A stretch of DNA of 64,000 nucleotides from ZC4RG30 sp049841155 (GTDB lineage: Bacteria > Pseudomonadota > Gammaproteobacteria > Steroidobacterales > Steroidobacteraceae). Positions 16,024-25,008 of this stretch are shown one piece after another. Positions within the stretch are counted from its first letter, which is position 1. Each line of letters starts with the position of its first letter. The stretch lies in assembly GCA_049841155.1 (NCBI GenBank), contig JASGHI010000003.1, forward strand, positions 1,984,001 through 2,048,000, read 5' to 3'. Under the pieces are notes generated by a model, which saw only the letters and a program-made list of their open reading frames with translations, was not told where the DNA came from and searched no databases. Position numbers and translations under genes: made by a program.

Positions 16024-16695
16024 CTAGCAGACCTCGTCATCGGCCACGGACACCCGCGGCGCGGGCAGCCGGCGCTGCAGGGATTCGACATAGGCCGCGC
16101 AGTCTTCGAATCCGGGGTCGATGGGGTTGGCCACCCAGGCCGCAAGCCTGAGGCCGCAGCCGCGGATGGCTGCCGCCGTCAGCAGTGCGTGGTTGAGGCT
16201 GCCGAGGCGCACGCCGACCACCAGCAGCACCGGCAGGCCCAGCGCGCGCGCGACATCCTCCATGGTCGGACCGCGCTCGCCCGCATGGCCGGGCTCACCG
16301 ATGGGCGCCCACCATCCGCCGGCCCCCTCCACGGCAACTAGATCTGATAGTGAAACAATACGGTCAAAATTCGACTTGATTGTATCGCAGGAGATGCTGA
16401 CTCCCGTTTCCTGCGCCGCCAGATGCGGTGAGGTGGGCCGGGCCAGGCAACAGGGATTCAGTACCTCATAAGGCAGCGCCACATTGCCCGCTGCCTGGAG
16501 CGCCAGAGCATCTTCGTTGCGCAACCCGCCGGCAGCGCGCTCGGCGCCTGCCGCCACGGGCTTCATTCCCGCCGCGCGGCAGCCCTCACGCACCCAGGCG
16601 CGCAGCAGGCGCGTGGTCACCCAGGTCTTGCCCACGCCCGTGTCGGTGCCGGCGACGAACAGGCTCTGGCGCAGCAATGGGTCCAGCCTGCTCAC
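16024..16695 (-). CDS. bioD: Dethiobiotin synthetase
   Basis: A 223-residue cytoplasmic enzyme that closes the ureido ring of dethiobiotin from diaminopelargonate, CO2 and ATP. P-loop FVAGTDTGVGKTWVT at residues 13-27, then GMKPVAAGAE and VAVEGAGGWWAPIGE. Its start overlaps the bioC stop by 4 bases. A 60-70 base patch (about 16333-16400, encoding ISCDTIKSNFDRIVSLSDL) is distinctly AT-rich compared with the rest of the gene, although the protein remains collinear with the family. Confidence 0.94.
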   Translation of the reverse strand: MSRLDPLLRQSLFVAGTDTGVGKTWVTTRLLRAWVREGCRAAGMKPVAAGAERAAGGLRNEDALALQAAGNVALPYEVLNPCCLARPTSPHLAAQETGVSISCDTIKSNFDRIVSLSDLVAVEGAGGWWAPIGEPGHAGERGPTMEDVARALGLPVLLVVGVRLGSLNHALLTAAAIRGCGLRLAAWVANPIDPGFEDCAAYVESLQRRLPAPRVSVADDEVC

Positions 16696-17588
16696 CGGCC
16701 CGCGATCCTGCGCCGCAGGGAGGCCAGCGAGACCACGGTTTCTGCATCGGCGACATGGATGCCTGGCGGCGCATGCTCGCCGGCCCAGGCCGTGGCATAG
16801 ACCACCTGCCAGGTGGCCGGCAGGCCGCGCGCCTCGCGCAGCGACTCATATGCCGCGGTCATGCGGCCGTAGGCGCGCCGGCCCGTGAGGCCACGGGGGC
16901 GGCCGGCATTGAGGTTGTGCGCGCCGATGGCCTGCAGGCCGCGCATCAGCGCCACGGGCTCGGAGTACCAGCGGCGGTGGCGGTCGGTGTCGAGCACCGG
17001 TTCGACGAAGCCGGCGCGCACCAGCGCACTGCCCAGATCGTGCATGTCGACGAAGCGGTTCACGTGCACCTGCCCGTCCGCGGCTTCCCAGGCGGCGCGC
17101 AGCTCCTGCAGCGTTTCCGGGCCGAAACTGCTGGCGAGCAGCAGCCCGCCGGGCCTGAGCACGCGGCGGATCTGCTCCAGCGCAGCGTCCAGCGGCTCGG
17201 CCCACTGCAGCATGAGGTTGGTGAACACCAGATCGAAGCAGGCATCCGGGAAAGGCAGCTCGTGGCAGTCGGCCACCACCGTCTCGATCGGCCGCCAGAA
17301 ACGGCTGCGGCGGCGCGCCAGCGCCACCATCGCCGGGGCAATGTCCGCTGCCACCACGCGCGCGCGCGGGAAGCGCCGCTTCAGCGCCGCCGCGCCCGCG
17401 CCGGTGCCGCAGCCCAGATCCAGTATGCGGGCGCGCTGTGCCTGCAGCTCGTCCACGCGCGCGAGCAATTCGGCACGCACCTCGGCCTGCAGATCGGCGG
17501 CTGCGTCGTAGCCGGCACTGGCAGCGCCGAAGCTGCGCGCAACCACACGCGCATCGAGATGAAAGCCGCTGTGCTGATCCCCTCTCAT
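16692..17588 (-). CDS. bioC: Malonyl-[ACP] O-methyltransferase
   Basis: A 298-residue SAM-dependent enzyme that methylates malonyl-ACP so that fatty acid synthesis can make the pimeloyl moiety of biotin. SFGAASAGYDAAADLQ near the N-terminus is typical of BioC. SAM motif ILDLGCGTGAGA at about 55-66, AADIAPAMV, and LMLQWAEPLDAALEQIRRVLRPGG. ATGA-type overlaps join it to bioH upstream and bioD downstream. Confidence 0.94.
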   Translation of the reverse strand: MRGDQHSGFHLDARVVARSFGAASAGYDAAADLQAEVRAELLARVDELQAQRARILDLGCGTGAGAAALKRRFPRARVVAADIAPAMVALARRRSRFWRPIETVVADCHELPFPDACFDLVFTNLMLQWAEPLDAALEQIRRVLRPGGLLLASSFGPETLQELRAAWEAADGQVHVNRFVDMHDLGSALVRAGFVEPVLDTDRHRRWYSEPVALMRGLQAIGAHNLNAGRPRGLTGRRAYGRMTAAYESLREARGLPATWQVVYATAWAGEHAPPGIHVADAETVVSLASLRRRIAGR

Positions 17589-18384
17589 GCCGGGCTCCGG
17601 TTCAGGGGAGCAGCCGCGGCCGCAGTGCGCGCCAGAAACTCACGGATCGGCGCCGCCGTCTCCTCCACATGCGAGAGGAAGGGGGCATGCGAGGCGCGCG
17701 GAATGCACACATGGTCGGCATCGAGGGCCGCCGCGAGCCAGGCGCCGGCGCCCGGCGGCGTGACGCGATCGTGCTGGCCGGTGATGACCAGCGCAGGCTG
17801 GCGGATATCGGCAAGCTGCGCGCGCAGGTCCAGCGCGCCGAGGATGGCCATGTCCGCCGCCAGCGCCTCGCGCTGCGGTTCGCCATGCGAACGCAGTCCC
17901 GCCTGGATCTGCCGCTGCACGGTCTCGGCATTGCGGCTGCCGCGCAATTGCAGCCAGATGAAATCCTGCAGTGTGTGCTGCCAGTCCTGTTCCAGCGTGG
18001 CGCTGAACGCCTCCATGGCGAGCGGCGCCAGACCATGCGGCCAGTCCGGCGCGGCACCGAAGCGCGGGGTGGCCGCGACCAGCACCAGCCCGGCGACGCG
18101 CTGCGGCCAGCGGCGCGCGCATTCCAGCGCGAAATAGGCGCCCAGCGACCAGCCCAGCAGCACGCCGCGCTCCGGCATCGCCCGCGCCAGATCCTCCAGC
18201 TGCTGCTCGAAGCCGGCGCGCGAGGGATCCCAGCCGCTGCGGCCATGGCCCGGAAGATCCAGCGCGCAGTCCGCCACGCCCAGTGCCGCGCGCAGCGCAT
18301 CGAAGGCACGCAGGCTCATGCCCCAGCCATGCAACAGCACCAGCGGCAGATCGCCGGCGCCGCTGCGTTCGGCATGCACGGCGC

Positions 18385-18388
<4 letters not shown>
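17585..18388 (-). CDS. bioH: Pimeloyl-[ACP] methyl ester carboxylesterase
   Basis: A 267-residue alpha/beta hydrolase that removes the methyl group from pimeloyl-ACP methyl ester. LVLLHGWGMS (oxyanion region), DLPGHGRS, nucleophile elbow GWSLGA with Ser81, GQHDRVTP (acid) and ASHAPFLSH (histidine) are visible. The position between bioF and bioC and the length, close to the 256 residues of E. coli BioH, support this over a generic hydrolase. ATG 18388 overlaps the bioF stop (ATGA). Confidence 0.93.
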
Positions 18389-19575
<1,187 letters not shown>

Positions 19576-19609
19576 CGGCTGGCCTCATCACCGGAAAGTG
19601 CCGTGCGCC

Positions 19610-20647
19610 CTAGCAGCAGCCGGAGCGCGCGTCCGTCTGCGCCTGTGTCTCCGGCTCGATCTTGAGCCGCGCCAGCAGCCGGCGGTCGCGCTCCACATCG
19701 GGATTGCCGGTGGTCAGCAGCTTCTCGCCATAGAAGATGGAGCTCGCGCCGGCCATGAAGGCCAGTGCCTGCAGTTCATCGCTCATGCCCTCGCGGCCCG
19801 CGGAGAGGCGCACCTGCGCCGCCGGCATCAGGATGCGCGCCACCGCAATGGTGCGCACGAACTCGAAGCCATCCACCGCGGCCTGCGCTGCCGGATCGGC
19901 CGCGCCATCGGCCAGCGGCGTGCCCTTGACCTGCACCAGCTGGTTGATGGGCACGCTCTGCGGATGCTCGGGCAGGTTGGCCAGCGTCACCAGCATGCCG
20001 GCGCGGTCGGCGCGCGTCTCGCCCATGCCGACGATGCCGCCGCTGCAGACCTTGAGGTTGGCATTGCGCACCGCGGCCAGCGTGTCGAGCCGGTGCTGGT
20101 AGGTGCGGGTGGTGATGATCTTGCGGTAGAACTCTTCGGAGCTGTCGACGTTGTGGTTGTAGTAGTCGAGGCCGGCGTCCTTGAGCTCATGCGCCTGTTC
20201 GGGCGTCAGCATGCCCAGCGTGGCGCAGGTCTCCATGCCCAGCGCGCCCACCTCACGGATCATCTGCGCCACACGCTCGATGTCCTTCTGCTTCGGCGAG
20301 CGGAAGGCCGCGCCCATGCAGAAGCGCGTGGCGCCGGCCGCCTGCGCCCTGCGGGCCGCGTCGACCACCGCCTCGACCGGCATCATCGCGTCGCGCGCCA
20401 CGCCGGTGTCGTAGTGGATGCTCTGCGGGCAGTAGCCGCAGTCCTCGGGACAGCCGCCGGTCTTGATGGACAGCAGCGTGCTCATCTGCATGCGGTTCGG
20501 CGCATGGTGGCGGCGGTGGACGGTCTGGGCCTCGTAGACCAGATCCATGAACGGCAGCTCGAACAGCGCCTCTACCTCGGCCAGCGTCCAGTCGTGGCGC
20601 AATCCGTCGGAAAATGACGCGATCGGCTCCGATATGACTGCGTTCAT
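19610..20647 (-). CDS. bioB: Biotin synthase
   Basis: A 345-residue radical SAM enzyme that inserts sulfur into dethiobiotin. The CxxxCxxC cluster motif is GGCPEDCGYCPQ (C66, C70, C73). YYNHNVDSSEEFY and KVCSGGIVGMGE are further BioB signatures, and the C-terminus ends in a CC pair (RSGCC). ATG 20647 is the first start of the biotin operon. It is divergent from comF with about 70 bases between; no known biotin-repressor operator was recognised there. Confidence 0.96.
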   Translation of the reverse strand: MNAVISEPIASFSDGLRHDWTLAEVEALFELPFMDLVYEAQTVHRRHHAPNRMQMSTLLSIKTGGCPEDCGYCPQSIHYDTGVARDAMMPVEAVVDAARRAQAAGATRFCMGAAFRSPKQKDIERVAQMIREVGALGMETCATLGMLTPEQAHELKDAGLDYYNHNVDSSEEFYRKIITTRTYQHRLDTLAAVRNANLKVCSGGIVGMGETRADRAGMLVTLANLPEHPQSVPINQLVQVKGTPLADGAADPAAQAAVDGFEFVRTIAVARILMPAAQVRLSAGREGMSDELQALAFMAGASSIFYGEKLLTTGNPDVERDRRLLARLKIEPETQAQTDARSGCC

Positions 20648-20716
20648 GACATTTGTCTCCCCTTTGGCGTGAAATCCGGTGTGCTGAACTGCCGCCGGAC
20701 CGCCAGGCTGCCGAGG

Positions 20717-21484
20717 ATGTTCAAGAAGGCCAGGAGTCTTGTCAACCCGCTCCGGCAGGCGTGGTTGACGTATGGTCATTTTCTGACCAATACGGTGGCA
20801 CCGCCGGTCTGCCTGCTCTGCGGCGGCACGGGCCAGGATGGGCGGAATCTGGATCCTCCCGGAGCCTGGGGCCTGGACCTGTGTCCGCACTGCGAGGCGG
20901 CATGCCCCGCCGCGGCACCGGAGCATCTGGCTGCACCGCGCGGCATCGACCGGCTGCGCGCGCTGTTCCTCTATGAGCCCCCGGTCGATGAGCTGATCCA
21001 GCGCCTGAAATTCCACCATCAGCTGGTGAGCGCACGCGTGCTGGGCATGCTCATGGCACAGGCCTGGCACGGCACCGATCTGCCCCAGGCGCTGGTGCCC
21101 GTGCCGCTGCATGCGCAGCGCCTGCGCGAGCGGGGCTTCAACCAGGCCGCCGAAATAGGCCGGCATCTGGCCCCCAGGCTGAAGCTGCCCTTGCTGTCCG
21201 GCCTGCTGGAGCGGCAGCGCAACACGGCCGCCCAGAGTGGTCTTGCCGCGGCCGAAAGGGCGCGCAACATCGCCGGCGCTTTCCGCCTGAAGCCTGGCGC
21301 GGTGCCGCCGGCGCATGTGGCCCTGCTGGATGACGTGCTCACCACCGGCGCAACGGCCGCGGCGGCCGCCAGCGCACTGCGCCAGGCCGGCTGCGGCCGG
21401 GTGGAGCTGTGGGTATGCGCCCGCACGCCGCCCCCCGGACCCCGGAGCGGGCGTCGCAGCGAGCACGCGGACGGCTTCTGCTAA
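20717..21484 (+). CDS. comF: ComF family protein
   Basis: A protein of about 255 residues with an N-terminal zinc-finger-like part (CLLCGG and LCPHCEAACP) and a phosphoribosyltransferase fold containing VPVPLHAQRLRERGFNQAAEIGR and the PRPP loop VALLDDVLTTGATA. Family members support DNA uptake or uracil/PRPP-related metabolism; the exact activity is not established. The start is uncertain: ATG 20717 is listed, GTG 20669 and GTG 20795 are also in frame. Confidence 0.85.
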   Translation: MFKKARSLVNPLRQAWLTYGHFLTNTVAPPVCLLCGGTGQDGRNLDPPGAWGLDLCPHCEAACPAAAPEHLAAPRGIDRLRALFLYEPPVDELIQRLKFHHQLVSARVLGMLMAQAWHGTDLPQALVPVPLHAQRLRERGFNQAAEIGRHLAPRLKLPLLSGLLERQRNTAAQSGLAAAERARNIAGAFRLKPGAVPPAHVALLDDVLTTGATAAAAASALRQAGCGRVELWVCARTPPPGPRSGRRSEHADGFC

Positions 21485-21487
21485 GCT
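21479..21487 (+). promoter_or_regulatory. Possible extended -10 promoter for cyoE
   Basis: TGC-TAAGCT over the comF stop codon resembles an extended -10 element about 28 bases before the GTG start at 21515. No clear -35 was found. Confidence 0.3.
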
Positions 21488-21514
21488 CTTGCGCCCTTGT
21501 CCATCCGGAACGCC

Positions 21515-22426
21515 GTGGCCAGCAGCAGCACCCAGATTCTTGCGGCCCCCAGCCGGTGGCGCCTGTATCTGGCGCTGACCAAGCCGCGCATCGTCGCGCT
21601 GATCGTGCTGACCTCGGTGGTCGGCACCCTGCTGTCCAGTCCCGGGCTGCCACCGCTCGCCGCGCTGATCTGGGGCAACCTCGGCATCGGGCTCGCGGCC
21701 GCCAGCGCCGCGGCCATGAACCAGCTGCTGGACCAGCGCATCGACGCGCGCATGGCGCGCACCCGCTTCCGCCCCCTGCCGCGGGGCGGTGTCACCGAGC
21801 GCCAGGCGCTGGTGTTCGCGCTGGTGCTCGCCGTCATCGCCATGCTGCTGCTGTGGCTGCTGGTGAACCCGCTCACGGCGTGCCTCACCTTCGCCTCGCT
21901 CATCGGCTACGCCATCATCTACACCGCCTGGCTCAAGCGCGCGACGCCGCAGAACATCGTCATCGGCGGCGCCGCGGGCGCTGCACCGCCGGTGCTGGGC
22001 TGGGCCGCGGTGACCAACACCATCGACCCCTACGCGCTGCTGCTATTCCTCATCATCTTCGCGTGGACGCCGCCGCATTTCTGGGCATTGGCCATCGCGC
22101 GCCACGACGAATACGCGAAAGTGGGCATCCCCATGCTGCCGGTGACGCACGGCGTGGAGTTCACGCGGCTGCACGTGCTGCTGTACACGGTGATCCTCGT
22201 CATCGTGACGCTGCTGCCCTATCTCACCGGCATGAGCGGCCTCATCTACCTGCTGGCGGCGCTGGCGCTGAACTCGGTGTTCCTGCACTACGCCATCCAG
22301 CTCAAGCGCACCGCGCGCCGCGAACTGCCCATGCAGCTGTTCCGCTTCTCGGTGAAATACCTCATGTGGCTGTTCCTGGCCCTGCTCGTCGACCACTACC
22401 TGCCGTTGGGATTCCATCGCATATGA
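21515..22426 (+). CDS. cyoE: Protoheme IX farnesyltransferase (heme O synthase)
   Basis: A 303-residue UbiA-superfamily membrane enzyme that converts heme B to heme O, the substrate of CtaA. LTKPRIVALIVLTSVVGT, NQLLDQRIDARMARTRFRPL (aspartate-rich motif), YTAWLKRATPQNIVIGG and FAWTPPHFWALA are conserved. GTG 21515 with GGAA upstream is preferred to an in-frame TTG at 21497. It serves the aa3 oxidase genes but is separated from them by the biotin operon. The stop overlaps the dsbA ATG. Confidence 0.95.
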   Translation: MASSSTQILAAPSRWRLYLALTKPRIVALIVLTSVVGTLLSSPGLPPLAALIWGNLGIGLAAASAAAMNQLLDQRIDARMARTRFRPLPRGGVTERQALVFALVLAVIAMLLLWLLVNPLTACLTFASLIGYAIIYTAWLKRATPQNIVIGGAAGAAPPVLGWAAVTNTIDPYALLLFLIIFAWTPPHFWALAIARHDEYAKVGIPMLPVTHGVEFTRLHVLLYTVILVIVTLLPYLTGMSGLIYLLAALALNSVFLHYAIQLKRTARRELPMQLFRFSVKYLMWLFLALLVDHYLPLGFHRI

Positions 22427-23130
22427 AGAAGCTGCTCCGCCCGCTGCTGCTGCTCGCATCGTTGCTGCCGCTCGCCGCCCAGGCGCAGTGGCGCTGGCAG
22501 GAAGGCCGGGACTACACGGTGATCCCGACGCCGGTGTCGAGCGGCATGGCGCCCGCAGGCAAGATCGAGGTCACGGAAGTGTTCTCCTACGGCTGCCCGT
22601 ACTGCTTCCAGGCCCTGGGCGCGATCGAGCAATTGCGCGCCGGCCTGCCCGCAGACGTTGCACTGACGCTGGTGCATGCCTCCTTCGTGCCCTCCGAGGC
22701 GTGGCCGATGTTCCAGCGCGCCTGGCTCACGGCGCGCGCGCTGGGCATCGCCGACGAGAACCACGAGCGGTTCTTCAAGGCCATCTGGGAGAACCACGAG
22801 TTCCCGCTGCTGGACCCGTCCACCGGCCGCCTGCGCCGGCCGCTGCCCGGCATCGAGGATGCCGCCGCGTTCTATGCCAACCACTCGAAGGTGCCGGCTG
22901 CGGATTTCCTGGCGAAGGCGAATTCGCCCGAAATCGACGCGCAGGTGCGAGCGCAGGACGAGTACGTGAGGCTCGCAAGAATTCCGGGCACGCCGGCGGT
23001 GGTCGTCAATGGCCGCTATCTCATCAATTCCGCCGCAGTGGGCAGCTGGAGCGGTGTGCGCGAGCTGGTGGACTTCCTCGTGGCGCAGGAGCGCGCGCGC
23101 CTGCGCGCCGCACCGGCAGCGCCGCAATGA
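22423..23130 (+). CDS. dsbA: Thiol:disulfide interchange protein DsbA
   Basis: A 235-residue periplasmic oxidase that introduces disulfides into secreted proteins. Signal peptide 1-20 (LLLLASLLPLAAQA), mature start QWRWQEGRDY, active site SYGCPYCFQ, and cis-proline motif GTPAVVVNGRY. The active-site dipeptide is Pro-Tyr, the glutaredoxin-like version, instead of the Pro-His of E. coli DsbA. Co-transcribed with cyoE and gloB (4-base overlaps at both ends). No dsbB in the window. Confidence 0.92.
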   Translation: MKKLLRPLLLLASLLPLAAQAQWRWQEGRDYTVIPTPVSSGMAPAGKIEVTEVFSYGCPYCFQALGAIEQLRAGLPADVALTLVHASFVPSEAWPMFQRAWLTARALGIADENHERFFKAIWENHEFPLLDPSTGRLRRPLPGIEDAAAFYANHSKVPAADFLAKANSPEIDAQVRAQDEYVRLARIPGTPAVVVNGRYLINSAAVGSWSGVRELVDFLVAQERARLRAAPAAPQ

Positions 23131-23918
23131 TCGTCGAGCGCCTCTGGCCTGATACGCGGCTGCGCAACTACCACTACCTGGTGGCCTGCGGCGAAACCGG
23201 CGAGGCGCTGGCGATCGATCCCTTCGATGCCCGGCTGATGCTGGGCGCGGCGCGCCAACGCGGCTGGACCATCACGCAGATCCTCAACACCCATCACCAC
23301 CACGACCACACCGGCGGCAATGCGGCGCTGCGCGCAGCCACCGGGGCGCGCGTGCTGGCGCATGCAGGCGCCGCCGCGCTGATCGAGGACATCGACGTGG
23401 GCCTCGCGCAGGGGGATGTGATCCGCGTCGGCCGGACGGTGGAACTGGAATGCCTCGATACCCCGGGCCACACGCGCTCGCATGTGTGCCTGTTCGCCCA
23501 TGCCGACGAGCCGGCGCTGTTCTGCGGCGATACGCTCTTCAACGCCGGCGCCGGCAACTGCCACAACGGCGGCGATCCCGCGCTGCTGTACGAGACCTTC
23601 TCGCAGCAGCTTGCGCGCCTGCCCGATGCCACGCGGGTCTACGCCGGCCACGACTACTTCCTCAACAACCTGGGGTTCACGCTGGACCGCGAGCCGGGCA
23701 ACGGGACAGCTGCCGGGCTGCGCTCGCAGCTTGCCGAGCGGCCGGCGCCCGACATGCCCGTGACCACTCTGGGCGAAGAGAAGCGCTTCAACACCTTCCT
23801 GCGCCTGCAGAATCCCGAAATCATCCGCCGCCTGCGCGAGCGCTTTCCCGACCTGCCCGATGAACCCGCGCCGCGCGATGTGTTTCTGCGCCTGCGCGAG
23901 CTGCGCAACCACTGGTGA
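23127..23918 (+). CDS. gloB: Hydroxyacylglutathione hydrolase (glyoxalase II)
   Basis: A 263-residue metallo-beta-lactamase-fold enzyme that hydrolyses S-lactoylglutathione, completing methylglyoxal detoxification. Binuclear metal motif NTHHHHDHTGG (H57, H59, D60, H61), then DTPGHTRSH, FCGDTLFNAG and YAGHDYFLNN. The C-terminal RLQNPEIIRRLRERFP helix is the GloB substrate-binding extension. The partner enzyme GloA is encoded at 55 kb. Confidence 0.95.
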   Translation: MIVERLWPDTRLRNYHYLVACGETGEALAIDPFDARLMLGAARQRGWTITQILNTHHHHDHTGGNAALRAATGARVLAHAGAAALIEDIDVGLAQGDVIRVGRTVELECLDTPGHTRSHVCLFAHADEPALFCGDTLFNAGAGNCHNGGDPALLYETFSQQLARLPDATRVYAGHDYFLNNLGFTLDREPGNGTAAGLRSQLAERPAPDMPVTTLGEEKRFNTFLRLQNPEIIRRLRERFPDLPDEPAPRDVFLRLRELRNHW

Positions 23919-23922
23919 TGCC

Positions 23923-24990
23923 ATGAGCGAGGAACGCGGCCCGACCCTGCGACGCTGGCTTGCCATCGGCACCTTCATTGCGGTGCTGTGGGCGATCGGG
24001 CTCATCCTGTGGCCGCTGCGGATGCCGCTGGCCTGGGCCGCCATCCTCGCCTTCCTGATGGCGCCGCTGCAGGAGCATCTCACGCAGCGCTTCGGCAACC
24101 GCCGGGGCGCTGCGGCCGGCGCCCTCACTGCACTGACCCCCATCGCCGTCTTCGCGCCGCTGGTGCTGCTCGGGATGGCTTTTGCGCAGCAGATCGCCGG
24201 CATGGCCGCGTCGCTGCAAAGCAATCCGCAATTCTTCGACCTCGCCTCATGGCTCGACCCGAACCGGCATCCCTACATTGCCGCGCTGGCAGCGCGGCTC
24301 GCGAAATACGGCGGACCCGACCTCAATGCCATCCAGGATTACGTGCGCGAGAACCTGCAGAGCTGGGCCGGAGCGCTGGCGGGCGTGAGCGGGCAGCTGT
24401 TCCTCAATGCCGCCGGTGTCGTGCTGCAGTTCTGCCTGATGCTGTTCATCCTGTTCTTCATGCTGCGTGACGGCACAGCCTGGTTCACGCGGCTCGCGCA
24501 GCTGCTGCCGCTGGAGCCCGCCCGCCGCGGCAGGCTGTTCACGCGGCTGGGCAAGGTCACGCGCGCCGTCGTCTATGGCTGCGGCCTCACTGCGGCGGCG
24601 CAGGGCCTGCTGGTGGGCATAGGCTTTGCGATCGCCGGTCTTTCCGGCCCGGTGGTGTTCGGCGTGGTCGCAGCCGTGTCGGCGCTGCTGCCCTTCGGTG
24701 GCGCGGGACTGGTGTGGGTGCCGGCCGTGCTGTATCTCGCCGTCACCGGGCACTTCGGATGGGCCATCTTCATGCTCGCCTGGGGCGGCCTGGTATCGGT
24801 GTCCGACAATTTCATCCGCCCATGGATCATCTCGCGCTACACGCCGGTGGCCACGCTGCTGGTGTTCCTCGGTGTGATCGGCGGCATCTCGGCCTTCGGA
24901 CTGATCGGATTCATTCTCGGGCCGGTGATCCTGGTGCTGGCCACGGAGCTGCTGCGCTTCACCGAGGAGTCGGTCCGGCGCAGCGACTGA
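23923..24990 (+). CDS. AI-2E family transporter (PerM-like)
   Basis: A 355-residue membrane protein with about eight hydrophobic segments: two N-terminal helices, a long amphipathic middle (about 90-150) and a conserved C-terminal block (ALLPFGGAGLVWVPAVLYL, WGGLVSVSDNFIRPWIISRY, LVFLGVIGGISAFGLIGFILGPV). This is the AI-2E/PerM family, whose substrates vary (autoinducer 2, small solutes, Na+/H+ or unknown). Five bases after gloB and 18 bases before uvrD. Confidence 0.88.
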   Translation: MSEERGPTLRRWLAIGTFIAVLWAIGLILWPLRMPLAWAAILAFLMAPLQEHLTQRFGNRRGAAAGALTALTPIAVFAPLVLLGMAFAQQIAGMAASLQSNPQFFDLASWLDPNRHPYIAALAARLAKYGGPDLNAIQDYVRENLQSWAGALAGVSGQLFLNAAGVVLQFCLMLFILFFMLRDGTAWFTRLAQLLPLEPARRGRLFTRLGKVTRAVVYGCGLTAAAQGLLVGIGFAIAGLSGPVVFGVVAAVSALLPFGGAGLVWVPAVLYLAVTGHFGWAIFMLAWGGLVSVSDNFIRPWIISRYTPVATLLVFLGVIGGISAFGLIGFILGPVILVLATELLRFTEESVRRSD

Positions 24991-24996
24991 TAGAAT
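24988..24996 (+). promoter_or_regulatory. Extended -10 promoter for uvrD
   Basis: TGA-TAGAAT (TGN plus 5 of 6 to TATAAT) spans the stop codon of the preceding gene and lies 12 bases before the uvrD ATG. It would give a short leader. The matching -35 is poor, as expected of extended -10 promoters. Confidence 0.4.
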
Positions 24997-25008
24997 CGGC
25001 GGCTCCTC

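Noticed and set aside
20765..20798. TTGACG followed by a GGTCA/TGACC dyad near the start of comF, considered as a biotin-operon operator
   Set aside because: The arms are only 5 bp, the site lies within plausible comF coding sequence, and it matches no known BirA, BioQ or BioR operator.
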